NCBI GenBank assembly: GCA_900318555.1
Contig: ONKX01000020.1
Span: forward strand, 1 to 41,935
DNA: 41,935 nt
From: an uncultured Prevotellaceae bacterium
GTDB taxonomy: Bacteria; Bacteroidota; Bacteroidia; Bacteroidales; Bacteroidaceae
Reading direction: 5' to 3'
Within the stretch, counting starts at the first letter, position 1. Every line of letters starts with the position of its first letter. Below the pieces are notes generated by a model. The model was not told the DNA's origin. It saw nothing but the letters and a program-made list of their open reading frames with translations, and did not search any database. Both the position numbers and the translations under genes were made by a program. Positions 8,177 to 15,133 of the stretch are shown one piece after another.

Positions 8177-9133
8177 ATGCAGTCTTTTGTGCTTTCTTTG
8201 TATCTTTACAATGTGAAAACGATACAACATCTACTCTTATTGGCTTTTCTTGGCTGTGCGACGGCTGTATGCGCTGGTGAGACCTATGCCGTCATCATCA
8301 GTGGCGGGCGCAGCAAGATGTTCAACCACGAACGTTATTGGAACGACTGTGCTTTCCTCTATCGTACTTTGCGGCAGGAATGTCATCTTTCCAAAGACCA
8401 TATTACGCTGTTGATGGCTGACGGCGACAATCCCGATAACGATATGCTACGCAACGGTGCAACAGGTTTCGTCTCTTCGTCCACCGACCTTGACAGCGAC
8501 GGAGAACCTGACCTCACGCTGTCCGCTACTCGTCAGAACGTTGAAGACGCTTTCTGTCAGCTGTCTGAGATAGTAACGGCTAATGACAACCTCTTTATCT
8601 TTATAACCGATCACGGCGAGTGCGATACCGATGGCAATATCCACCTCTGGTTATGGGGCAGCGAGCGACTTAGTCCACAGAAACTTGCCACAATCATTAA
8701 CCAGTGTAATCCCAAGACGATGAACATTCTTTTGGGGCAGTGTTACGCAGGGGCTTTTGTTGCTCCACTGCAAGGCGAAGGGCGCATCATTACTGCCGCC
8801 TGCGCTGCCGACCAGATGTCGTGGGCTTGCAAGGAAAAAGCCTATGACGAGTTTGTATATCACTGGACTTGCGCCATAGCGCAGCACGACGAACAGGGAC
8901 AGCCCGTCAGTTCCGATACCAATGGCGACGGTCGCGTCAGTATGCAAGAAGCTTACGACTATGCGCTACAAAACGACCGACGTCCAGAGACACCAAGCCT
9001 CACGACTCAGCCTACGTCTCTTGCTGCCCAATGGTCGTTCGGTAGTTTTACGAACGGCATCAACGGCCCTTCCGACTTCCGTCCACCGTCAGATTCCGAT
9101 GTCATTTACGACCTGCAAGGTAGAAAATATTGA
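8177..9133 (+). CDS. Secreted C13 (legumain/caspase-like) cysteine peptidase with an EF-hand-like loop
   Basis: 318 aa. A signal peptide (residues 13-34, ending 'ATAVCAGE') leads into a caspase-like fold: 'YAVIISGG' first strand, catalytic His in 'FIFITDHGE' (about residue 143) and catalytic Cys in 'NILLGQCYAGAF' (about residue 190), the H-G and Q-C-x-x-G patterns of clan CD family C13. After the protease domain, 'DTNGDGRVSMQEAYDYA' matches a calcium-binding EF-hand-like loop. The protein ends abruptly at 'VIYDLQGRKY', the beginning of a Bacteroidales C-terminal sorting-type motif without its usual 'KGxYI.xGKK' end. A -7-like box TATCTTTAC (8201-8209) suggests that translation may begin at GTG 8213 rather than ATG 8177. 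The substrate is unknown. Confidence 0.85.
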   Translation: MQSFVLSLYLYNVKTIQHLLLLAFLGCATAVCAGETYAVIISGGRSKMFNHERYWNDCAFLYRTLRQECHLSKDHITLLMADGDNPDNDMLRNGATGFVSSSTDLDSDGEPDLTLSATRQNVEDAFCQLSEIVTANDNLFIFITDHGECDTDGNIHLWLWGSERLSPQKLATIINQCNPKTMNILLGQCYAGAFVAPLQGEGRIITAACAADQMSWACKEKAYDEFVYHWTCAIAQHDEQGQPVSSDTNGDGRVSMQEAYDYALQNDRRPETPSLTTQPTSLAAQWSFGSFTNGINGPSDFRPPSDSDVIYDLQGRKY

Positions 9134-9205
9134 GTGCGATGCAGTCTTTCACCAAGTTCCTGCATCCTATATATATAAAGGTATAACCACAAAAAGATTA
9201 AAACA

Positions 9206-10963
9206 ATGAAGAAACTGTTGATTTCAATCTTTGCAGCGTTTTTCTGCATCAATGCAACGGCCACTAATATGCTCAGTGTTGATTCTATGAAGATATACGG
9301 AAACCACCTGGCTAATCTTTCACAACGCTTGGTGGCAAATATAAGGAATAATACAGAATCTGGTTTCGAAGGCCATATCTATCTTATGGCTTTAAACAAG
9401 AGTGATGGCAGTGTCACTACGTGTCTCGACACCCTTTTTGTTGTCTCATCCTTTAATTGCCGAACGCTGGAGTTTTTTCCTGCTCTGCCCGAGGGCGATT
9501 TCGAATTGCGCTTATCAACAGATGCCGACGGACAACAAATAATAGGAATCAGTGACATCACTATCCTGCCCCTGCGCAAACTTGACTTCAAGGCAATGCT
9601 CTCACTCGATATGTTGGCAAAAGCAGAGGACCAGTATGTGCTCTACGGCAACAGAATACGCGGATGGGTTCGTGTTGAAAACCATGATGACTCATATTTT
9701 GGAGTACATGGTGGAGAAGCAGAAGACGATGGTATCGTGCTCTGGTTGGAGGAAAGCGACACTGGTGAGCGGATATACACGAAACACATAGCCAATAGAA
9801 TGGAAGAGAACTGGTATATGGAGACAACATTTGCCCATGATACTGTTTTTCACGAGGGAGCCCACTATGCTTTGAAAGCAGGTTACGGAATGCCCTATGG
9901 TCTTGAAGCTATCGATTCACTCTGCTTCACCGCTGCTTCAGGAACTTATTCCTATTGGACTTTCGATGGTCAGGTGTTGCCGTTACCAGTCTCTGATGAA
10001 TCAACGTTTCCAATCGAATTGGTTGTACCGGCTGAAGCCGTTGCAATAGACCTTCGTGGTCACCATAATTCCGACACCTCTCCACGTATCAACACCTCAC
10101 AGGCTAATCCCAACTGTCTCTATTACCTTGAATCACAGGACGACGTACCAGAAGGATTGGACGAAAAGTATAATATAGTGAAAGGACTGGAAGCCACAAA
10201 TATCAAATTAACCGAAGGACACGACTATTACTGTCCGCTGGCTTTCCGCACCCAGTTTATCAGTTACCTGATGACGCCTTCGTACGATAACGAAGACGCT
10301 GAACTGCGTGGCCGCGGATACTCGAAAACCTTGGTATTGCCGTTCACTCCTACCCATGTAATGCTTTACGATATTAATGGCAATACCGAAGTGCTGCATT
10401 CCGACATGATACAGGTGTTGCACTACTATGGCACCCATGCCGACACGCTCAGTCTCTCAAGATGTGAGATAGCGCAGATGCATCCTTATGTGCCTTATAT
10501 TCTTGGTGTCTATATCGGTTCCAGCCTGCTGTTTATTGGAGAAAACGTTGCCGTGCCAATGACTCAGGAAGCCATAGTCCGCGATAAACTTTTCAATTTC
10601 GTGGGTACTACCGTTGCAAGACGACTGACAAACAGGTGTTACGTCTATGAACCTGAGGAAACCTGTTTCCGTCAATATACAGATGATGACAGCGTTGAGG
10701 CCTTCCAAGCTTATTTGGATGCCGTAAGTATAAGTGATGCTACCGCGACTACTCTGAGCATCAGCGATTCCGCTTGGGGACCGAAAGGCAATCCTAACAA
10801 TGCTACGGTTCCTACCGTTATCAAATCCATCAAAGAAACGAGTAATAATGCCGCTACCGTTTGCGACCTGACAGGACGCCAAATAAGACAACCACAGCCT
10901 GTCGAACGTCCGTCGTTCAAAGGCGTGTACATCATTGGCGGGCATAAAGTCATTGTAAAATAG
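9206..10963 (+). CDS. Large secreted protein with C-terminal sorting-type tail, function unknown
   Basis: 585 aa with a clear signal peptide (about 1-20, 'MKKLLISIFAAFFCINATAT'). No enzymatic motif is recognised. The central part (about 90-250) is beta-rich and acidic. The region from about 370 to 510 ('TLVLPFTPTHVMLY...MHPYVPYILGVYIGSSLLF...FVGTTVARR...CYVYEPEETCFR') resembles a beta-rich module found near the C-termini of many Prevotella surface proteins (recollection, not a search). The end, 'VCDLTGRQI...FKGVYIIGGHKVIVK', is a typical Bacteroidales C-terminal sorting-type tail, so export to the cell surface or medium is likely. It lies 72 bp after the C13 peptidase and 19 bp before the sigma/barrel gene, so it is probably co-expressed with the latter. 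Confidence 0.7.
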   Translation: MKKLLISIFAAFFCINATATNMLSVDSMKIYGNHLANLSQRLVANIRNNTESGFEGHIYLMALNKSDGSVTTCLDTLFVVSSFNCRTLEFFPALPEGDFELRLSTDADGQQIIGISDITILPLRKLDFKAMLSLDMLAKAEDQYVLYGNRIRGWVRVENHDDSYFGVHGGEAEDDGIVLWLEESDTGERIYTKHIANRMEENWYMETTFAHDTVFHEGAHYALKAGYGMPYGLEAIDSLCFTAASGTYSYWTFDGQVLPLPVSDESTFPIELVVPAEAVAIDLRGHHNSDTSPRINTSQANPNCLYYLESQDDVPEGLDEKYNIVKGLEATNIKLTEGHDYYCPLAFRTQFISYLMTPSYDNEDAELRGRGYSKTLVLPFTPTHVMLYDINGNTEVLHSDMIQVLHYYGTHADTLSLSRCEIAQMHPYVPYILGVYIGSSLLFIGENVAVPMTQEAIVRDKLFNFVGTTVARRLTNRCYVYEPEETCFRQYTDDDSVEAFQAYLDAVSISDATATTLSISDSAWGPKGNPNNATVPTVIKSIKETSNNAATVCDLTGRQIRQPQPVERPSFKGVYIIGGHKVIVK

Positions 10964-10982
10964 GAAGGCAGATAATAAAGAC

Positions 10983-12515
10983 ATGACGGACTTGCAACAA
11001 ATAGCAGAACGTTGTCAGCAGGGCGACCGCGAGGCCTTCGCTCTGCTATACACTGCTATGCGAGAGCCGTTGCGAACACTCTGCCTGAGTTTTGTGAAGA
11101 ACGAGGCGGTGGCTGACGACCTGTTGCACGACGCTTTCCTGTTGATATTCTCGAAGATTGGCGAACTGAAGGACACTTCGTGTACCGAAGCTTGGATGAA
11201 GACGGTAACGCGTCGTGTGGCACTGCTTTACTTACGAAAGCAACATCAGCAAGTTCCCCTTTCTGCCTCTTCTGAGTTGACGGCATTTGCTGTAGAAAAC
11301 AACGCTGAGCCAAGTCTCGTCCTACAAGACGTCCTCGCCGCTGTCGATGACCTGCCAGAAGGCTACCGCCGGGTGTTCCGCATGTCGGTATTCGAAGGCA
11401 TGAGTCATCAGGAAATTGCCAATCTCTTACACATCGAACCGCACAGTTCTTCCTCACAGCTCTTTCATGCCAAAAGCCTGCTGCGCCGCTGGCTTCGTCC
11501 GTTAGCGCTCCTGTTGTTGGCAATAGCATTGCCATTGGGAATGTACATCTGGAAACAAGACGACGAAAAGGAAATAAGCAAAATCGTTGAAACGGACAAG
11601 CAAAAGCTCGCGGCAACGGAAAAACCAAATCAAGAGGGTGGGGCCAAACAGGAGACTACTGCGTATTCTTTTGTCCGTCGCGTGCAAACTTCAAGTCCGT
11701 CGCGTGCGAACTTCAAGTCCGTCGCGTGCGAATTTTCAACGGAAACCGATACGACAACGTATGTTGCACCCACTGTCTCGCAGGACACAACGAAAGCAGT
11801 ACCTATTCCTCAGCACGAACGTCCGCATCGGCAGATTCCCTCTGCCGAGTCTCCGCGTGATGTTCCCCCTGCCGAAATGCAGCGCCGCACTCCCACCGCC
11901 ACCACCGGCGGATGGAACCTCGCTTTGGCCTATAGTGGCATCAGAAATAGCAAGGACATGCAACTGCCTTACGCCAATGCCGAAACCAATCCTGCGGTTT
12001 ACGACTCCATTGCTCATCACCACATGCCGCTGACTATCGGTCTGATGTTGAACCGCAAGTTAGACCGCCATTGGCAAGTAGGCATTGGATTGCGCTATCA
12101 GCGAATGACGAGCGACATGCTTTCAGGCAACACTTATGTCTCGCTCTCGCAGCATCAGAAGGTGCAATATCTGGCTATTCCCGTCAGCGTGTCGTGGTGC
12201 TATCCGTTAGGTCGCCGATTCAGCACCTATCTCTCGGCATCGGCTGCCGTCAACCTGCCTCTGCGCTCAACACTCGAAAGTGTTTATCTCATGAATGGAC
12301 AACCCTTTGACCCCACAACCGAACATCTACATCCAGGCGTGCAATGGTCAACGGGCTTAGGCTTAGGTCTGCAATACGACCTGACGCACAACATTGGATT
12401 CTTCGTAGAGCCCATTCTCCAATATTACTTCCGTCAGAGTAACGACGTGAAGACATGGAACACGGAGCATCCCCTGTCGTTCAGCCTTCCATTGGGTCTC
12501 CGAATAACTTTTTAG
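10983..12515 (+). CDS. ECF sigma factor fused to a transmembrane helix and an outer-membrane beta-barrel
   Basis: One uninterrupted 510-aa frame. Residues 1-80 form sigma region 2 ('REAFALLYTAM...VADDLLHDAFLLIFSKI'). Residues 118-172 form sigma region 4 with its helix-turn-helix ('LPEGYRRVFRMSVFEGMSHQ' then 'EIANLLHIEPHSSSSQL'). Residues 173-192 are a transmembrane helix (LRPLALLLLAIALPLGMYIW). A hydrophilic linker of about 110 residues follows, and about residues 308-510 form a beta-barrel of the OMP beta-brl/PorT-like type that ends in the aromatic residue typical of outer-membrane proteins ('LPLGLRITF'). In Bacteroidetes an ECF sigma gene is often followed by a separate gene for an inner-membrane-anchored beta-barrel protein; here both are one polypeptide. 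No cytoplasmic anti-sigma segment is left between sigma-4 and the membrane helix. ATG 10983 follows the previous stop by 19 bp. Confidence 0.85.
   Translation: MTDLQQIAERCQQGDREAFALLYTAMREPLRTLCLSFVKNEAVADDLLHDAFLLIFSKIGELKDTSCTEAWMKTVTRRVALLYLRKQHQQVPLSASSELTAFAVENNAEPSLVLQDVLAAVDDLPEGYRRVFRMSVFEGMSHQEIANLLHIEPHSSSSQLFHAKSLLRRWLRPLALLLLAIALPLGMYIWKQDDEKEISKIVETDKQKLAATEKPNQEGGAKQETTAYSFVRRVQTSSPSRANFKSVACEFSTETDTTTYVAPTVSQDTTKAVPIPQHERPHRQIPSAESPRDVPPAEMQRRTPTATTGGWNLALAYSGIRNSKDMQLPYANAETNPAVYDSIAHHHMPLTIGLMLNRKLDRHWQVGIGLRYQRMTSDMLSGNTYVSLSQHQKVQYLAIPVSVSWCYPLGRRFSTYLSASAAVNLPLRSTLESVYLMNGQPFDPTTEHLHPGVQWSTGLGLGLQYDLTHNIGFFVEPILQYYFRQSNDVKTWNTEHPLSFSLPLGLRITF
11673..11739 (+). repeat. Three-copy 22-bp tandem repeat in the linker of the sigma/barrel gene
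   Basis: Copies at 11673-11694, 11695-11716 and 11717-11739 (the last with one extra T) share the core GTCCGTCGCGTGCRAA followed by TTCAA. Because the period is 22, each copy is read in a different frame ('VRRVQTSS', 'PSRANF', 'KSVACEF'). Gain or loss of one copy would frameshift the protein between the sigma domain/membrane helix and the barrel. Confidence 0.88.
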
Positions 12516-12556
12516 TCAAGAGTTGAATGAAAACCATTTACTGTCAAGAAAAAATG

Positions 12557-12600
12557 CTAGAATTTAACACTTTCTTGCGAGGGCTTCTAGAATTTTTTTT
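12557..12600 (+). terminator. Possible terminator after the sigma/barrel gene
   Basis: CTAGAA (12557-12562) can pair with TTCTAG (12585-12590), and a run of eight T follows (12593-12600). The stem is only 6 bp with a loop of 22 nt, so termination is weakly supported. The same 9-mer CTAGAATTT occurs as a direct repeat at 12557-12565 and 12587-12595. It sits between the convergent sigma/barrel and RAYT genes. Confidence 0.4.
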
Positions 12601-12604
12601 CATT

Positions 12605-13357
12605 TTATCTCATTATCTTTGCTTCACCTTTGAAAGCACATATTTCTGCGGCCACTGTGTTGAGATTGTGAAAGCGGCTGTAGTCACTGTCGGATGGTAC
12701 ATTGCCAACATCACCCATCGTGTTGAGATCCCAAGGAGCCAATATGAGCAAGGCTCCCCTTGCACAAGCCTCAAAGCGCTTTTTCTCGGGCTTCCAGTAT
12801 TGGTCTATAGGTGTCGCTTGCAGGTGTATCAGCGGATAGCCATGATCTATGCACTCGTTTTTCATCAGTTTTTCACCGTTTGAGATGCCGGGGGTAACAA
12901 TGACAGTGGCGCCCTCTATGATAGCTGCCTCCCACTGGCTTCGATTACTGGCGTAGTCGGCTGTTGTTTCGTATGGCTGACGAGTGATGGGGTGGCGGCG
13001 GTGGCACATCACCTGTACCTTGCGAGGCCACCTCAGAAGGAATAGGTTGCCAAATGCACCGTAGCTACGACCGCCTATCTGCACATGCAGACATCTGTGC
13101 AAGTAGTCGGGCAGGAGTCGGCGCAATTGGGCACGACGAGGGTTGTCATGCACGTAGGCTATCATCGCTTGTCGGTGGCGTTCGTCAAGGCACACAGTGT
13201 CGTCGTAGTTGTCATCGAAGAGCGGGCGCTGCTGGCGCTGCACGAAGGTATAGTACTCCTGACGCTGCTTCTTTGACATGCTGCGAATAAGGGTGCCTTC
13301 GTCAGAGTGAAGGGCTGCCTTCTCATGCAGCCAAGCTGGGGCGGCATGGGTCTGCAA
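12605..13357 (-). pseudogene. RAYT transposase, C-terminal part with Rossmann/DprA-like domain (frameshifted gene)
   Basis: Continuation, in a second frame, of the transposase below. The first 90 residues carry the end of the Y1/RAYT catalytic domain: 'PLFDDNYDDTVCLDERHRQA' (candidate catalytic Tyr in NYDD) and 'AYVHDNPRRAQL', equivalent to the 'YIHxNP' motif of REP-associated tyrosine transposases. After 'GAFGNLFLLRWPRKVQVMCH' comes a domain of about 130 aa with 'GATVIVTPGISNGEKLMKNE' and 'GYPLIHL', later 'RFEACARGALLILAPW' and 'YSRFHNLNTVAAEI', a pattern like the DprA/SLOG Rossmann fold. The frame has no ATG at its start and is closed by a TAA inside the palindrome at 13356-13377, so it cannot be made as a separate full domain except from an internal start (first in-frame ATG after 'LIRS'). 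Confidence 0.75.
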
Positions 13358-13377
13358 TCGACCGGGATCGGTCGATT
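13356..13377. repeat. REP-like palindrome 2 inside the RAYT gene
   Basis: AATCGACCG-GGAT-CGGTCGATT is a perfect 9-bp stem with a 4-nt loop. Its core GACCGGGATCGGTC differs by one base from the core of the palindrome at 13620-13645. It lies exactly where the transposase changes reading frame, and it contains the stop that closes the downstream frame. Confidence 0.85.
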
Positions 13378-13619
13378 AGTGGAGGACGGAAGCCCCTGTT
13401 GCTGCTGCCACCAACTGGTGCAGGTGGCCTTGAAGGCCTGGATGACATCGCCTAGGCTCCACTGCATAGGTTCCAGCACTTCGATAACGCCGTGGAAATG
13501 GTCAGGCATACATACGCACGCATGTAACACTATCTTGTTGCCATGAGTTTGTGCATGGGTGGGTGTCTGTAGCCATACCTCCTGCACTGCCTCGCCAAGA
13601 GGGGTGAGGGCAAGGGTTG

Positions 13620-13645
13620 TTTTGTGACCGAGATCGGTCACAAAA
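13620..13645. repeat. REP-like palindrome 1 inside the RAYT gene
   Basis: TTTTGTGACCGA-GA-TCGGTCACAAAA is a perfect 12-bp stem with a 2-nt loop. It is read through in frame as 'HFVTDLGHK', in a region between the first strand and 'LTPLGEAV' where RAYT proteins vary in length. The core GACCGAGATCGGTC is shared (13 of 14 bases) with the palindrome at 13356-13377. Confidence 0.87.
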
Positions 13646-13772
13646 TGAGAGAGCAGCTGTTCACGGCCGCTTACCACAAGGGTGACGAGATAGGTGCCGC
13701 GACCGTAGTAGTCGTGACCTGCATTACGTGGACGATAGGACAATGCGTTTGAAGTATCCATTGCTATTGTTC

Positions 13773-13781
13773 GCAAAGATA
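13773..13781 (-). promoter_or_regulatory. -7 box of the RAYT gene
   Basis: TATCTTTGC on the minus strand matches the Bacteroidetes -7 consensus TAnnTTTGC. Transcription would start about 6-10 bp downstream, just ahead of ATG 13761, which argues against the upstream ATG 13776. The -33 element is less clear. Confidence 0.6.
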
Positions 13782-13860
13782 GGCAATAATTCTTATACTT
13801 CTAAACAAAAGCCCCCAAAAGTAGGAAAGCTTTTTTTACGAAAGCCTTAGGTTGTCGTCG

Positions 13861-13898
13861 AATAACCCGGCCTTATTGCGCAATAATGGTAGGTTATT
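13861..13898. repeat. Nested palindrome downstream of the esterase gene
   Basis: AATAACC (13861-13867) pairs with GGTTATT (13892-13898) and encloses a perfect 14-bp palindrome, TTATTGCGCAATAA (13873-13886). It lies 10 bp beyond the esterase stop, in the 130-bp gap before the RAYT promoter. It could act as a terminator for the minus-strand esterase, but no T-run follows on that strand. Confidence 0.65.
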
Positions 13899-13908
13899 TT
13901 GTGCCAGT

Positions 13909-14985
13909 TTATTTTTTGTTGAGGAGGAAGCGGTCGATGAAGGATTCGACGATGGGGTACTGGCTTTTGGGCAGTTGGCAGTGGCCGTGGCCACCGACGA
14001 TGTCGATGTCGACGCGGTCACCGAGTCCGAGGCGCTCCCACACCTTGCGGGCGGCAGCCATGGAGTAGGCGGCACTCTCGTCGGCGAGCCAACGGTAGTC
14101 GGGATTGCCGAGCACGAGGAGGGCACGGGGGCAGACCATGGCACAGAGCTCGTGGTGGTCGTAAGGCATGAGATAGACGCTGTCGCCATGGAAGCGTTCA
14201 CGCATGGATTCGAGGAACCAGTGGTAGTCGGTGCGGTCGAGGTTTTCGACGCTGTCCAGTTTGTGGCTATAGCGCCACGATGCTGCTCCGCCGCCGCCGG
14301 GTTCCTGGGCGATGGTGAGGGCTACGCGGTCGTCGAAGGCTCCGCAGAAGAGAGCCATCTTGCCGGCGTAGGAGCATCCGCTGACGCCGATGCGCTTCAC
14401 ATCGATTTTCGTTTTCTCAGGGCCGAGCTGCTCCAGTCCGTCGATGAGTCGCTGCAGTCCCCAAGCCCATTCGCTGTAGGCGCCGTTGTCCTTGAGTTCG
14501 GGATAGAGGCGGTCGAAATTGTGCTCGCCGCGTTCCTTGTGGGGCCGCCACTGGGAGTAGTCGTTCACCTGCGACTCGCGGTAGTTCAAGCGGGCAATGG
14601 GACGCTGGTCGAAGATGTCCTTGGGCAGTGACAGCATGCTGGTGCCGATCATCAGGGCGTAGGGCGGCTGGCCGACGGTGGGGTAGGCAATGGCGGACTT
14701 CAGGGTGAGCGTCTGTCCGTTGACGGTGACATCGACGATGAGCGTGTCGCCATCCATGCGTGCCTTGACGGCCTCGCGCGGCACGGCGGGGATGCGTCCG
14801 ATGCCGAAGGTCTGGATCATGTCGGCGATTTCCAACCGGCGTTCGTTCCAGTCGGCGACGGTTTTCACTTGCCTTCCGTCGTTCATGAGGAGCGGGTCAG
14901 GGAGTTCGTACATGGGTTCCGCGAGCTGTGCGGAAACCGTGGTGCACAGGAGGAATAGTGCTGATAAGATAGTTAGTTTTTTCAT
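13909..14985 (-). CDS. CE15-like (glucuronoyl) esterase, secreted
   Basis: 358 aa, alpha/beta-hydrolase fold with a signal peptide (1-19, 'LLCTTVSAQ'), so periplasmic or exported. CE15 landmarks are: 'DVKRIGVSGCSYAGKMALFC' with the nucleophile Ser in GCS (about residue 205), 'RVALTIAQEPGGGGAASWRY' carrying the catalytic-acid region (QE), and 'VGGHGHCQLP' with the catalytic His. CE15 enzymes cut the ester between lignin alcohols and 4-O-methyl-glucuronate of xylan. The family motif is normally GCSRxGK; here Arg is replaced by Tyr (GCSYAGK), so substrate or rate may differ. The gene stands alone, without visible xylan-degradation neighbours. Start ATG 14985 lies about 30 bp after its -7 box. 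Confidence 0.82.
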   Translation of the reverse strand: MKKLTILSALFLLCTTVSAQLAEPMYELPDPLLMNDGRQVKTVADWNERRLEIADMIQTFGIGRIPAVPREAVKARMDGDTLIVDVTVNGQTLTLKSAIAYPTVGQPPYALMIGTSMLSLPKDIFDQRPIARLNYRESQVNDYSQWRPHKERGEHNFDRLYPELKDNGAYSEWAWGLQRLIDGLEQLGPEKTKIDVKRIGVSGCSYAGKMALFCGAFDDRVALTIAQEPGGGGAASWRYSHKLDSVENLDRTDYHWFLESMRERFHGDSVYLMPYDHHELCAMVCPRALLVLGNPDYRWLADESAAYSMAAARKVWERLGLGDRVDIDIVGGHGHCQLPKSQYPIVESFIDRFLLNKK

Positions 14986-15016
14986 ACGTTTTGTGTTATG
15001 ACTGATGAATTATGCT

Positions 15017-15077
15017 GCAAAGATAAGAAATATTTCGGAAAAAACTTGCTTTTACCGAATAATATTCGTATATTTGC
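15017..15077. promoter_or_regulatory. Divergent promoters for the esterase (-) and rubrerythrin (+) genes
   Basis: Minus strand: TATCTTTGC (complement of 15017-15025) is a -7 box for the esterase gene. Plus strand: TTGC at 15046-15049, then 19 bp, then TATATTTGC at 15069-15077 form a full Bacteroidetes promoter for rubrerythrin, leaving a leader of about 50 nt. Confidence 0.75.
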
Positions 15078-15133
15078 AGTCGTTGAGAACCGAAATACTT
15101 TTTATTATTAACTAAACAAATACAAAAACGACT

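Larger units (their letters stand above)
13162..13776 (-). pseudogene. RAYT (IS200/Y1-like HUH transposase), N-terminal part (frameshifted gene)
   Basis: REP-associated tyrosine transposase of the Y1/IS200 superfamily, a single-strand DNA nuclease acting on hairpins. The frame gives 'RPRNAGHDYYGRGTYLVTLV' (first strand), 'LTPLGEAVQEVW', the HUH-type motif 'CMPDHFHGVIEV' (His-Phe-His metal site), and 'GDVIQAFKATCTSWW'. The genuine frame ends near the palindrome at 13356-13377; the rest down to 13162 is out of frame. ATG 13761 is preferred to 13776 because the -7 box lies at 13773-13781. No terminal inverted repeats or target duplication are seen around it, as expected for RAYTs, which are usually single and non-autonomous in spread. 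The complete protein would be about 385 aa. Confidence 0.8.

Noticed and set aside
12605-13860. A complete insertion sequence around the Y1-type transposase
   Set aside because: No terminal repeats, flanking palindromic ends typical of IS200/IS605, or target duplication were seen; the protein fits the RAYT class instead.
13852-14631. 259-codon plus-strand open frame opposite the esterase
   Set aside because: It is antisense to a well-supported CE15-like gene with signal peptide and catalytic motifs; its own translation has no recognisable domain and reflects codon bias of the other strand.
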